Of a stretch of 64,000 bases of DNA, positions 33,755 through 41,261 are shown piece after piece. The stretch's first letter is position 1. Each line of letters begins with the position of its first letter. The notes below the pieces were generated by a model that saw only the letters and a list, made by a program, of their open reading frames with translations, did not search any database and was not told the DNA's origin. Both the position numbers and the translations under genes were made by a program. The stretch is from Nitrospirota bacterium (GTDB lineage Bacteria > JACPQY01): positions 62,001 through 126,000 of the forward strand of contig JACPAV010000004.1 in the NCBI GenBank assembly GCA_016180645.1, written 5' to 3'.

Positions 33755-34018
33755 ATGCGAACCACATTGGACCTACCCGAGCCGCTTTTGAAACGCGCCA
33801 AGATCGCCGCTGTGAAACGCGGCACGACGCTGCGCAAGCTGGTGGGGGCCGCCCTGGAGCGTGAGCTTCGCTCGCCGAACCGGCCCGGCGCCGCTCCTCG
33901 ACGCGCGCGATTCCCGATTTTCTCATCCGCCGCTCCCGGTTCGCTCCACCTGACCAACGCTGATATTGCTCGCCTGGAGTCCGAAGAGGATCTCCGCCGC
34001 CATGGCGGCGCTGTGTGA
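33755..34018 (+). CDS. Antitoxin, ribbon-helix-helix type (VapB-like)
   Basis: An 87-residue protein starting MRTTLDLPEPLLKRAKIAA, an RHH DNA-binding domain as in CopG/VapB antitoxins, followed by a flexible Pro/Arg-rich stretch. The C-terminal part would wrap the toxin. Its end overlaps the PIN toxin gene by 17 bases. Confidence 0.82.
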   Translation: MRTTLDLPEPLLKRAKIAAVKRGTTLRKLVGAALERELRSPNRPGAAPRRARFPIFSSAAPGSLHLTNADIARLESEEDLRRHGGAV

Positions 34019-34430
34019 CGTGAATGTGCTGGTGGCGCTCCTTCATGCGCGCCACGTCCATTCGGCGCGAGCCGTTTCCTGGCTGAGCACCCAGGAAGAA
34101 ACCGGATCTGTTCTTGTCTGTCGTGTCGTTCAGATGGGAGCGTTGCGCGTGCTCACCAACCGGTCCTGGCTGAAAGAGGAGGTCCTTTCGGCGGAGCAGT
34201 TTTGGACAGGATGGGACAAGCTTCTCGGCGATGATCGCTTCGCCATGCTTGCCGAACCGGAGCTTCTTGAAGAGGCGTGGAGGCGAGTGACCGTCCGGAT
34301 CCCCAAGGGGCAGGCGGTGGAAACCGATGCGTACCTGGCCGCACTGGCCCTATCGACGAGCCATCGAGTCGTGACGCTCGACCGCGGTTTTCGGCGCTTC
34401 CCCGACCTTCAGATCGAGTTTCTGGCCTGA
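34002..34430 (+). CDS. Toxin, PIN-domain ribonuclease (VapC-like)
   Basis: A 142-residue PIN domain. The acidic residues are visible: the first Asp in LCDVNVLVALL, then the Asp of ETDAYLAALA, and the last Asp in VTLDRGFRRF. Members of this group cleave tRNA or rRNA. ATG 34002 is chosen because the conserved Asp follows after 5 residues. The overlap with the antitoxin gene supports a two-gene TA operon. Confidence 0.85.
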   Translation: MAALCDVNVLVALLHARHVHSARAVSWLSTQEETGSVLVCRVVQMGALRVLTNRSWLKEEVLSAEQFWTGWDKLLGDDRFAMLAEPELLEEAWRRVTVRIPKGQAVETDAYLAALALSTSHRVVTLDRGFRRFPDLQIEFLA

Positions 34431-34477
34431 ATCGCGTCTGGCCTTCCACCAACCGCTCCAAGAACCGCGATGGGCAC

Positions 34478-35314
34478 TCACTCACGGACCGGGTTGGTTT
34501 CTCGCTGCCCCGACTCCGGCTTGGGCGGGATTTCTTCTTTCGGCGCGCCCTCGAAGCTCAGGCCAAAAGTGGGAAATGCCAAGGAGCCGGAGGTGTCCAC
34601 AACGGGAAGAAAGGCCAGGACGGGAGAAAGTTCGAAGTTGACGAAGAGACAAGCCAGGCTGAAGCCGGCCCCGACGATAGGCCCCTGCACGGCCAGGATG
34701 GGCTCGGTCATCCGAACACGTGGGTTGCCTATCCAGAGGCTCTCCAGACCCGCCAACATCTTGATACCCGTGTAGGCGTGCGCGGATGCCCAGATCCAGC
34801 GCGAGCGGGCATGTACCATCCGTCCCCGCGCGCCGATGAGGAAGGGCAGTTGCAGAAGCTGGCTGTCAGCCCGTTTCTCACGGTGGGAGGACTTCAGGAT
34901 GGAGGCTTCGGCGCCCGCAGAAGCTGCGATCGCACCTTTCCGCCACACCACCTTCGTCCCTCCGAACCTCCCCGCCCGCCCCGGGCTATGGTCATCCCCA
35001 CCTTCATCCGTCTGGTCAAATCCATAGTACTCAGCATGGAAACGGTACTCACCCCCCAGGAGAAGTTGGCCGTCAATGGCGAGACCTCCGTCTCCCGAAA
35101 GATTCGAGCTTGGGTCCGCGCGGCCACCGATTTGTGTGAAGGGAGAAGCAAAGTCCGGCGCCAACTCTGCACCCATTAGAATCCTGGCGCCCTCACCGTT
35201 CTGCGGAGGAGAGTTTTCGGCAATCGGGTGAATCACGCGAAGCGCCGGCAAGCAGGACGCCAGCGCGAAGACTGCGATGAGATGGGTGATTGCTGACCGG
35301 TGGCGGCGACCCAT
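34478..35314 (-). CDS. Putative surface lipoprotein of unknown function
   Basis: A 278-residue protein from ATG 35314. The signal peptide ends in FALASC, a plausible lipobox. The rest has alternating patterns such as GQLLLGGEYRFHAEYYGF and LFVNFELSPVLAFLP, typical of a small beta-barrel, and ends in a Pro/Glu tail. No known family was recognised. It follows the RecB/Cas4-like nuclease gene on the same strand with 11 bases between, so they may be co-transcribed. Confidence 0.55.
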   Translation of the reverse strand: MGRRHRSAITHLIAVFALASCLPALRVIHPIAENSPPQNGEGARILMGAELAPDFASPFTQIGGRADPSSNLSGDGGLAIDGQLLLGGEYRFHAEYYGFDQTDEGGDDHSPGRAGRFGGTKVVWRKGAIAASAGAEASILKSSHREKRADSQLLQLPFLIGARGRMVHARSRWIWASAHAYTGIKMLAGLESLWIGNPRVRMTEPILAVQGPIVGAGFSLACLFVNFELSPVLAFLPVVDTSGSLAFPTFGLSFEGAPKEEIPPKPESGQRETNPVRE

Positions 35315-35325
35315 GCGCCCGCCGG

Positions 35326-36243
35326 CTACACCCTGACCGGGCAGAGGCGCTGGTAGGGGCACCAGCGGCAGGTGGAGGGATCGGTCGTGCCGGGGAAGTC
35401 GTCTTCGACGGCCACGTTCTTCGTCGGATCGCGCAGGAGGGCGCGCATTTCGCCGGCGGATGCGAGGATTTTCCCCTTCACGTTCGCAATGAGTTCGGCG
35501 GAAACGGGAAACGCCTCCTCATTCCGGGTTCGGAGGTTGATCGCGAAGGTCTCGATGCCGTCCGGAGTGGCGTGCCACAGATGGCTGGCCGCGAGGGCGT
35601 AGGCCCCCATCTGAAACCCGATTTCTGCGACGTCATCCTTGCCCGTCTTCCAGTCGAGGATCCGGATCCGGCGCTCGCGCGTGCGATAGGCCAGATCCAT
35701 CTTCCCGAGGATCAGCGTCCCCTCCAATTGAAATTTGATCAGCTCCTCCAGGCTCACCCAATCTTTCGGATCGACTTTCTGGATGGACTTGAAAGCTTGC
35801 GATTCTTCGAAAGCGACGAGGCAATCCTGCACCATCCCCGCCGTCTCTTTCCATTTCTCGTCCGAAAGCTCGATGCCGAACTCGTGCTCGAAGAGAGCGC
35901 ACGTCTTGGCCTTGCCGGGCTGCCAGTAGGTCTTGCTCCTGGAGCTCGCGAAATCCCGCCGCATGAGTTCCATCGTGCTTTTTCGCCACGCGGCGGGGTC
36001 CATGGGCTCTTTTCGCCGCATGGCCAGAAGGAAACGTTTGATCGCTTCGTGAACGAGATCACCCATCCACATCGCGCGCGTCATGAGCTTGCTGAGAACG
36101 TAGATCTGACGCGTGCGCTCCGGGGCATCCTCCTTCCACCCGTTCCACATCCCGTGGACGTCGTAGTAGTACTGCCGCCGGCAATCGCGGAACGTCCGCG
36201 CACGCGACACGCTCCACGCGAATTCGTTGACGAGTTCGCCCAC
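35326..36243 (-). CDS. PD-(D/E)XK nuclease, RecB/Cas4-like, with Fe-S cysteines
   Basis: A 305-residue nuclease. The start SVSRARTFRDCRRQYYY gives the first Cys. The active site is formed by the His in WMGDLVHEAIKR, the Asp in GKMDLAY, and DWKTGK (D-x-K). The C-terminal CRWCPYQRLC supplies three more Cys, so the one-plus-three arrangement matches the [4Fe-4S] cluster of Cas4, AddB and related RecB-type nucleases. These act on DNA ends, usually with a helicase. No helicase or cas gene is next to it. Its function here (repair, or a remnant of a defence system) is not clear. Confidence 0.85.
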   Translation of the reverse strand: MGELVNEFAWSVSRARTFRDCRRQYYYDVHGMWNGWKEDAPERTRQIYVLSKLMTRAMWMGDLVHEAIKRFLLAMRRKEPMDPAAWRKSTMELMRRDFASSRSKTYWQPGKAKTCALFEHEFGIELSDEKWKETAGMVQDCLVAFEESQAFKSIQKVDPKDWVSLEELIKFQLEGTLILGKMDLAYRTRERRIRILDWKTGKDDVAEIGFQMGAYALAASHLWHATPDGIETFAINLRTRNEEAFPVSAELIANVKGKILASAGEMRALLRDPTKNVAVEDDFPGTTDPSTCRWCPYQRLCPVRV

Positions 36244-36313
36244 GAAGTGAATCTAGGATGTCTGGTCGGCTTCGTCAACCCAGCGAAAGGCGCTTGCCAA
36301 GACGGGTTCCCTC

Positions 36314-39172
36314 GTGCTTAATGATGAAAACGGGGGAGTGAGTATCTTGGCCCACAGCACTTGGCGGTTGCTTCCAGTATTGGTTTTCTCGATTCTTCCG
36401 GCTTGTGAAGGGGCCGTAACGACCTCCCACCTCGGCACATGTCCCGGAAATCTCCTGCCGGGCGATCTCGTCATCACGGAGATCATGGCCAACCCGTTCG
36501 GGCCGGGACTCTTTCCGGAATGGATTGAGATGTTCAACGCCTCGGACACACCGATCGCTCTGACAGGTATGGATTTGGTGTCCACCGACCCCGACGGCTC
36601 TCGCCGGAGGACACACACGCTGTCAAGAGGCCGGATCGAACCCGGGGGCACGTGGGTGGTGGGAAACGTCGCGGATGACCGCCGGCCGGACCACATCCAT
36701 TATGGATATGGCGACGATCTCAGCAATCTTTCCAACAAGTCGGGGACTCTGACCGTGGGATGCGGAGGCGTCACGCTGGACGAGTTTACATATTCAGACA
36801 TGCACGACGGCTTTGCCCAGGGCTTCGACGGGTCGTTCTTCCCGGACAATGTGGCCAACGACGCAAGAGACCGATGGTGTGATGGACAGACGATTTTCGG
36901 TCCCTCGGGGTTCGGATCCCCAGGACTGGCGAACGAACCGTGCCCTGGAACAGGAGGCCGCAACGACGCTTGTGGGAACGAAGACCGGTGCATCGACGAT
37001 CCTGGTGAGGAGACCTGTGCGGGGGTAGCCGGGCCGAGAGCCATGGACCGCCCGCGGGTAGGCGATCTCGTCATCACGGAAATCATGGCCGATCCGCGAT
37101 TGGCGGAAGACCCGAAGGCGGAATGGTTCGAGATCCATGTCGCCCGAACCGTCGACCTGAACGACCTCGAGATCGGGCCGGATCCCGGCACGCCCAAAAC
37201 GATCCTCGGCGGGCCGAATTGCCTGAGAGTTGAGGCAGGGGCGAATCTCGTATTCGCCCGCTCGCCCGATCCGGCGGTCAACGGCGTGCTGAGCAAGGTC
37301 GACTATCTCTTCGACTTCGGTCTCCCGAACTCCGGTGGCTCTCTCGTCATCGGAATCGGGGGAAGAACATTGGACCAAGCCTACTACCCTTCCGCCCGTT
37401 CAGGCGCTTCAACGGCTCTCGATCCGGCGAAAATGACCCATACCGACAACGACAACCCGGCGAATTGGTGCGTCTCGATCGGTGTATTCGGTGCGGGCGA
37501 CCTCGGAACGCCGGGATTCCCCAATGCCCCGTGCGGCACCGGAATCGGAAGTGTATGTATCGAAGGGGACGCGAGCCGGGAGATCGTTTCGCCAAAGCCC
37601 GATGACCTTGTGATCTCCGAAGTGATGGCCGATCCCAATGCCGTGCCGGATCGGAATGGTGAATGGTTCGAAGTTTACGTGGTGCGGGCGGTGGACCTGA
37701 ACGGCCTCGAATTGGGAACCGATCCGGAAGATGTCCTGATGACGCTGGGTGGATCGGCGTGCTTGCGAGCGGAGGCGGGCCGAAGCCTCGTCTTCGCCCA
37801 CTCGAAAGATCCGGCTGTGAACGGTGGTCTGTCTTCGGTGGACCATCTATTCAACTTCAGCCTGCCCAACAGTTCCGGGAGTCTTTTCCTCTCGCTGGAT
37901 GGGAAGCTGCTCGACCGCATCAGCTACGGCTCGGCGACGCCCGGCGTCGCTTCAGCCCTTGATCCGGCGAAACTCACTCTCGCCGAAAATGATTCGGCCG
38001 GCACCTGGTGTCCGGCGACGACGGTTTTCGACACACTTTCTGGGAGTGCCGATCTGGGGACTCCCGGACAGCCGAACGCCGCGTGCGCGGGAAGCGCCGA
38101 GGGCGCCTGCCTCGATACCGGTGTTTCACGCCCCATCATTTCGCCCGCGGTTGGAGATCTCGTGATTACCGAAATCATGGCCGATCCGAATGCCGTAACG
38201 GACGCAAACGGTGAGTGGTTCGAGGTCCAAGCGAATCGGAACGTCGACCTCAATGGCCTTGAGGTGGGCACGGAAGCCGGCCAGGCCAAAGTAACACTCA
38301 AAAGCTCCGATTGCCTTACGGCCTCCGCCGGTGGGCGAACTCTTTTCGCCCGGTCGAGCGATCCCTCCATCAACGGCGGCCTTCCGGGCGCCCCGTATTT
38401 GTTCAATTTCGGATTGGCCAATTCAGCCGGGCGCCTGATCTTGGGCTTCGGCGGGAGCACGTTGGATCAGGTGACATACAGTTCGGCAGGGGCGGGAACG
38501 AGCGCGAGCCTCGATCCCTCAATAATCACGGCCACGGGGAATGATGTAGCTGGAAATTGGTGCAAGGGTACGGTCGTCTACGGAACCGGCGACCTGGGCA
38601 CGCCGGGACAAGCCAATCCACCTTGTGCGGCGGCGTCCAGCAGCACCTGTCTGGAGAACGGGAGCATGCGAGAAATCCTTTTTCCGAAAACCGGTGATCT
38701 GGTCATCACGGAATTCATGGCCGACCCGAACGCGGTGGCCGACTCGAACGGAGAGTGGTTCGAGGTCTACGCCGCCCGCGCGGTGCACCTGAATGGATTG
38801 GAACTTGGCACCGAACCGGGGACGCCGAAAACCACCCTGGCCGGAACGGATTGCCTGTCGATCGCGGCCGGAAGCTATCTCGTAATCGCCCGTTCCAGCG
38901 ATCCGGCCGTGAACGGCGGCCTCCCGGTGGTTCACCACCTTTTCGGATTCTCCATCGTCAACTCCAACGGTCGCCTCGTACTCGGTTGGGCGGGCGCGGT
39001 CATCGATCAAGTCTCATACGTCTCTTCGAGCACCGGGAAAGCCTCCAGTCTGAAACCGACCATGCTCGATGCCGTGAGCAACGACACCGCCGCCAACTGG
39101 TGCTCGGCCTCGGCTTCATTCGGAAAGGGCGACCTCGGTACGCCGGGGTCCCCCAATGGAGCGTGCCCGTGA
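36314..39172 (+). CDS. Lipoprotein with five tandem lamin-tail domains
   Basis: About 952 residues, with lipobox SILPAC. The start is uncertain: GTG 36314, GTG 36338 or TTG 36347, of which the last has GGGGGAG 8 bases upstream. Five repeats of about 180 residues each begin with GDLVITEIMA(N/D)P and contain EWFE or EWIE, as in lamin-tail (LTD) domains. Repeats 2-5 continue with a conserved NGLELGT-type strand, ARSSDPAVNGGL and GDLGTPG(S/Q)PN. LTD domains are immunoglobulin-like and in bacteria are found in secreted nucleases and surface proteins. The protein itself has no enzyme domain. A lipoprotein thermonuclease gene starts at its stop codon. Confidence 0.85.
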   Translation: MLNDENGGVSILAHSTWRLLPVLVFSILPACEGAVTTSHLGTCPGNLLPGDLVITEIMANPFGPGLFPEWIEMFNASDTPIALTGMDLVSTDPDGSRRRTHTLSRGRIEPGGTWVVGNVADDRRPDHIHYGYGDDLSNLSNKSGTLTVGCGGVTLDEFTYSDMHDGFAQGFDGSFFPDNVANDARDRWCDGQTIFGPSGFGSPGLANEPCPGTGGRNDACGNEDRCIDDPGEETCAGVAGPRAMDRPRVGDLVITEIMADPRLAEDPKAEWFEIHVARTVDLNDLEIGPDPGTPKTILGGPNCLRVEAGANLVFARSPDPAVNGVLSKVDYLFDFGLPNSGGSLVIGIGGRTLDQAYYPSARSGASTALDPAKMTHTDNDNPANWCVSIGVFGAGDLGTPGFPNAPCGTGIGSVCIEGDASREIVSPKPDDLVISEVMADPNAVPDRNGEWFEVYVVRAVDLNGLELGTDPEDVLMTLGGSACLRAEAGRSLVFAHSKDPAVNGGLSSVDHLFNFSLPNSSGSLFLSLDGKLLDRISYGSATPGVASALDPAKLTLAENDSAGTWCPATTVFDTLSGSADLGTPGQPNAACAGSAEGACLDTGVSRPIISPAVGDLVITEIMADPNAVTDANGEWFEVQANRNVDLNGLEVGTEAGQAKVTLKSSDCLTASAGGRTLFARSSDPSINGGLPGAPYLFNFGLANSAGRLILGFGGSTLDQVTYSSAGAGTSASLDPSIITATGNDVAGNWCKGTVVYGTGDLGTPGQANPPCAAASSSTCLENGSMREILFPKTGDLVITEFMADPNAVADSNGEWFEVYAARAVHLNGLELGTEPGTPKTTLAGTDCLSIAAGSYLVIARSSDPAVNGGLPVVHHLFGFSIVNSNGRLVLGWAGAVIDQVSYVSSSTGKASSLKPTMLDAVSNDTAANWCSASASFGKGDLGTPGSPNGACP

Positions 39173-39675
39173 TGGACCGAACGGTTGGGAGCCTTGGTTT
39201 CGCCGTGCTTGCGGGATTTTTCATCCCGGCTTGTGGAGGAGCAAAACTCGATGCCTCGTGCGGCCCGCCGCAGGGTATCGTCCAATCGGTGATCGATGGC
39301 GACACGATTCGGCTCGAATCCGGAGAGACGGTTCGATACCTCCTGGTCGACGCACCGGAGATCGGAGCAAAATCCCAAGCCTGCTTCGGCCCCGAGGCCC
39401 GCGAACTTAACGTCCAGCTCGTCGAAAACCGGACCGTGGATCTTTCCTACGACAAAGAATGCCGCGACAAATACGGCCGCCTCCTGGCCTACGTCACTCT
39501 CAAGCGTCGCAGCATCAACGCACTCCTCATCAAGCGCGGCTTCGGTTGCGTCATGCAGATTCCTCCGAACGGAGAGTCCCGCAAAGTGGAATTTCTTACG
39601 CTCCAGGAAAAAGCCCGCGCCTCCAAACGCGGCCTCTGGGGGGGGTGCCCGCGTACCCTCTGCCCGGATTCCTGA
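39172..39675 (+). CDS. Thermonuclease-family (SNase-like) lipoprotein
   Basis: A 167-residue lipoprotein (lipobox IPACGG) with a staphylococcal nuclease-like fold. VIDGDTIRLESGETVRYLLVDAPE splits into the calcium-binding DGDT and the catalytic Arg region, and DKYGRLLAYV carries the second Arg. Extra cysteines suggest disulfides. SNase-type enzymes cut DNA and RNA. The ATG overlaps the stop of the lamin-tail gene, so they are probably made together; lamin-tail domains are often found with nucleases. The nuclease would act at the cell surface or in the periplasm. Confidence 0.88.
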   Translation: MDRTVGSLGFAVLAGFFIPACGGAKLDASCGPPQGIVQSVIDGDTIRLESGETVRYLLVDAPEIGAKSQACFGPEARELNVQLVENRTVDLSYDKECRDKYGRLLAYVTLKRRSINALLIKRGFGCVMQIPPNGESRKVEFLTLQEKARASKRGLWGGCPRTLCPDS

Positions 39676-39726
39676 AGAGTGAGCGTCTGTTTTATATGTG
39701 TCATTGGACATGGTCCGTTGACATAT

Positions 39727-40068
39727 ATGGTTAAGACACAAGTCTACATGCCGGAGGGAGAGCTTCGGGAGCTGAACCGTCTGGCGCGGCAGAAAGGGCG
39801 TCGGATGGCCGACTTGGTTCGCGAGGCCGTGCGCCGAGTGTGGTTGGAGAAACCCCTCAACGGCCCGGTTGCCCTCTCAAACGGGCAGCTTCGCGGGACA
39901 TCGGCCGAACACGATGCCGCTTTCGACGACCGGGGAGGCGGCCAAGCGAGTTTCCTTCGACTCACATTTCGCCCTCGCGGGCTTCCGGTGTATGGGGTGA
40001 GGTTCAGGCCGGGGACCAGGCGCCGTCTGGATCGCTTGTGCAGGCGGTCTGGGCGCTCTGAGCGGTGA
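39727..40068 (+). CDS. Ribbon-helix-helix antitoxin-like protein, orphan
   Basis: The N-terminal 45 residues (KTQVYMPEGELRELNRLA, then GRRMADLVREAVRRV) form an RHH domain as in CopG/VapB proteins. The part up to TSAEHDAAFDD resembles a normal antitoxin tail. The last 45 residues are Arg-rich and unlike the family, so a frameshift or recombination may have changed the end. No toxin gene follows; instead a convergent lipoprotein gene overlaps its 3' end by 65 bases. Confidence 0.55.
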   Translation: MVKTQVYMPEGELRELNRLARQKGRRMADLVREAVRRVWLEKPLNGPVALSNGQLRGTSAEHDAAFDDRGGGQASFLRLTFRPRGLPVYGVRFRPGTRRRLDRLCRRSGRSER

Positions 40069-40498
40069 ACGCTCTCCTCCCGCTCCCGTAGTAATAGACC
40101 GTGATGTTCTTCTTTGCGTTCTTACACGTGCCGACCAAGCCTTCGGCCGGGCATGAAGTCACAACGGTTCCGCTGAGATTGGTGGTGCACTGGGTGTTCA
40201 CGGAGTCGAGCTTGCTCTGGCTCAGCTTCTCGTAAAACTGACAATTGCTCGCGGTGGAGCTGTGGCATCCGGTGCTCAGGGATGCCGTCTCGGTCGCCGT
40301 CGTTGGAGTGGTTGCGGTCTGCCCCCCGGTTGACGATTGTCCGGTGCTGCTCGATTCGCCTGCCTGTTGAGAAGCCTCCGCGGGATTCGAAGCGGCGGGC
40401 TCCTCATCCTCCTTTCCACACGCGAGGAAGAAGGCGAGCACGGTCGGGATCGTCGCTTTGAGGAATCCGGGCCGCGCTAAACCTGCCAACACACTCAC
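40004..40498 (-). CDS. Cys-rich lipoprotein, paralogue 1
   Basis: A 164-residue protein with lipobox FFLACG, a Ser/Thr/Gln-rich linker of about 50 residues, then a compact domain with six Cys (TGCHSSTASNCQFYEKL, NTQCTTNL, TSCPAEGLVGTCKN, QTACTSD). The order of Cys and the motif GLVGTC match GAVGKC of the neighbouring gene at 40565-40930, so the two are paralogues. No known family. Likely a disulfide-stabilised surface lipoprotein. Confidence 0.65.
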   Translation of the reverse strand: MSVLAGLARPGFLKATIPTVLAFFLACGKEDEEPAASNPAEASQQAGESSSTGQSSTGGQTATTPTTATETASLSTGCHSSTASNCQFYEKLSQSKLDSVNTQCTTNLSGTVVTSCPAEGLVGTCKNAKKNITVYYYGSGRRAFTAQSAQTACTSDPDGAWSPA

Positions 40499-40532
40499 CC
40501 CACCCCTCGTCTCCGTGGCAGAACCCCGACAT

Positions 40533-40561
40533 CTCCTATAGAGGTTCGGCCTCTATAGGAG
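40533..40561. repeat. Perfect 12-base hairpin between two paralogous lipoprotein genes
   Basis: CTCCTATAGAGG and CCTCTATAGGAG with a TTCGG loop lie between the stop of paralogue 2 and the start of paralogue 1. No T-run follows in the minus-strand direction, so it is either an attenuator-like element or an RNA-processing hairpin. Confidence 0.65.
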
Positions 40562-40564
40562 CGG

Positions 40565-40930
40565 CTAGAGTGCGGTAAACGTGCCTTGGTTGGATGACAT
40601 CTGCCCGCAGAAGGTTTGCGCCTGGGTCTTGTCGGCAGGTGAATAGATATAGGTCGTATTGGTGCCGCCCGCGTTGCCGAAGGTGCATTTCCCGACGGCG
40701 CCGCTCGTGGAACATGTCGAGTCGGACGCCGTGCCGCCACCTTGGGTGCACTGCGCCATGACTTGGTCCACCACGCTCTTGTCCGCCGTGGATTCCGCGC
40801 AATATTTGTACGAATTTTGAACCGTCATGGTACAGCTCTTGGTTACCAGCGATTCGCTCTTGGAGTCGCTTCCGCAGGCAACCGGCAATAGCGCGAGCGC
40901 CATGGCCGCCGCGATTCCAAACCCTTTCAT
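40565..40930 (-). CDS. Cys-rich lipoprotein, paralogue 2
   Basis: A 121-residue protein with lipobox LPVACG. A domain with six Cys follows (KSCTMTVQNSYKYCAES, MAQCTQGG, STCSTSGAVGKCTFG, QTFCGQM) that aligns with the paralogue downstream, without the Ser/Thr linker. GGAGGAGG lies 4 bases before the ATG, a strong ribosome site. Function unknown. Confidence 0.68.
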   Translation of the reverse strand: MKGFGIAAAMALALLPVACGSDSKSESLVTKSCTMTVQNSYKYCAESTADKSVVDQVMAQCTQGGGTASDSTCSTSGAVGKCTFGNAGGTNTTYIYSPADKTQAQTFCGQMSSNQGTFTAL

Positions 40931-41261
40931 CGTTTCCTCCTCCCGTCATGGCCTAATGGATCCCGGCCTGTTCGCAGGCAGCAGCACACTCGTTTCCCTG
41001 AGACTTCGTGGCACGAGCCAAGAACGCCAATTTCTTCTGCGAATCCTGGACCCTTGGTCGCCATGACAGCTTGTCCTATGTGAATCATCCGTGGCGCGAA
41101 GTCAAGCGGAAAATCCGGCCTTCGGGCCGCCGGCCGGGCGGGGGCCGCTCCTTTATCAGAAAGGACGCGGCAGTGGGAGGGGGCTTGAACCCTGCTTCGA
41201 CTGCTGAGCCAGGACCATCATGGAGTGGGGCCAGGGGAGCGGCTTTCCAGATCCCTTGGAC
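40931..41261. other. Intergenic region without a recognised gene
   Basis: About 330 bases. A minus-strand frame ends in a Cys-containing peptide (GNECAAACEQAGIH) but has no usable start codon, so it may be the remnant of a gene. Otherwise only GC-rich sequence is seen. Confidence 0.5.

Noticed and set aside
36462-38720. CRISPR-like regular repeats
   Set aside because: The repeats recur at about 540-600 bases and encode lamin-tail domains; they are coding repeats, not a CRISPR array.
41000-41065. Cys-containing micro-peptide on the minus strand
   Set aside because: The frame ending GNECAAACEQAGIH has no ATG or GTG start and no ribosome site; at most a remnant.
41160-41240. tRNA-like sequence (GGGTTCAAGCCC on the minus strand)
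   Set aside because: The T-arm-like word is there, but the stem around it pairs poorly and no acceptor or anticodon stem can be drawn at the right distances.
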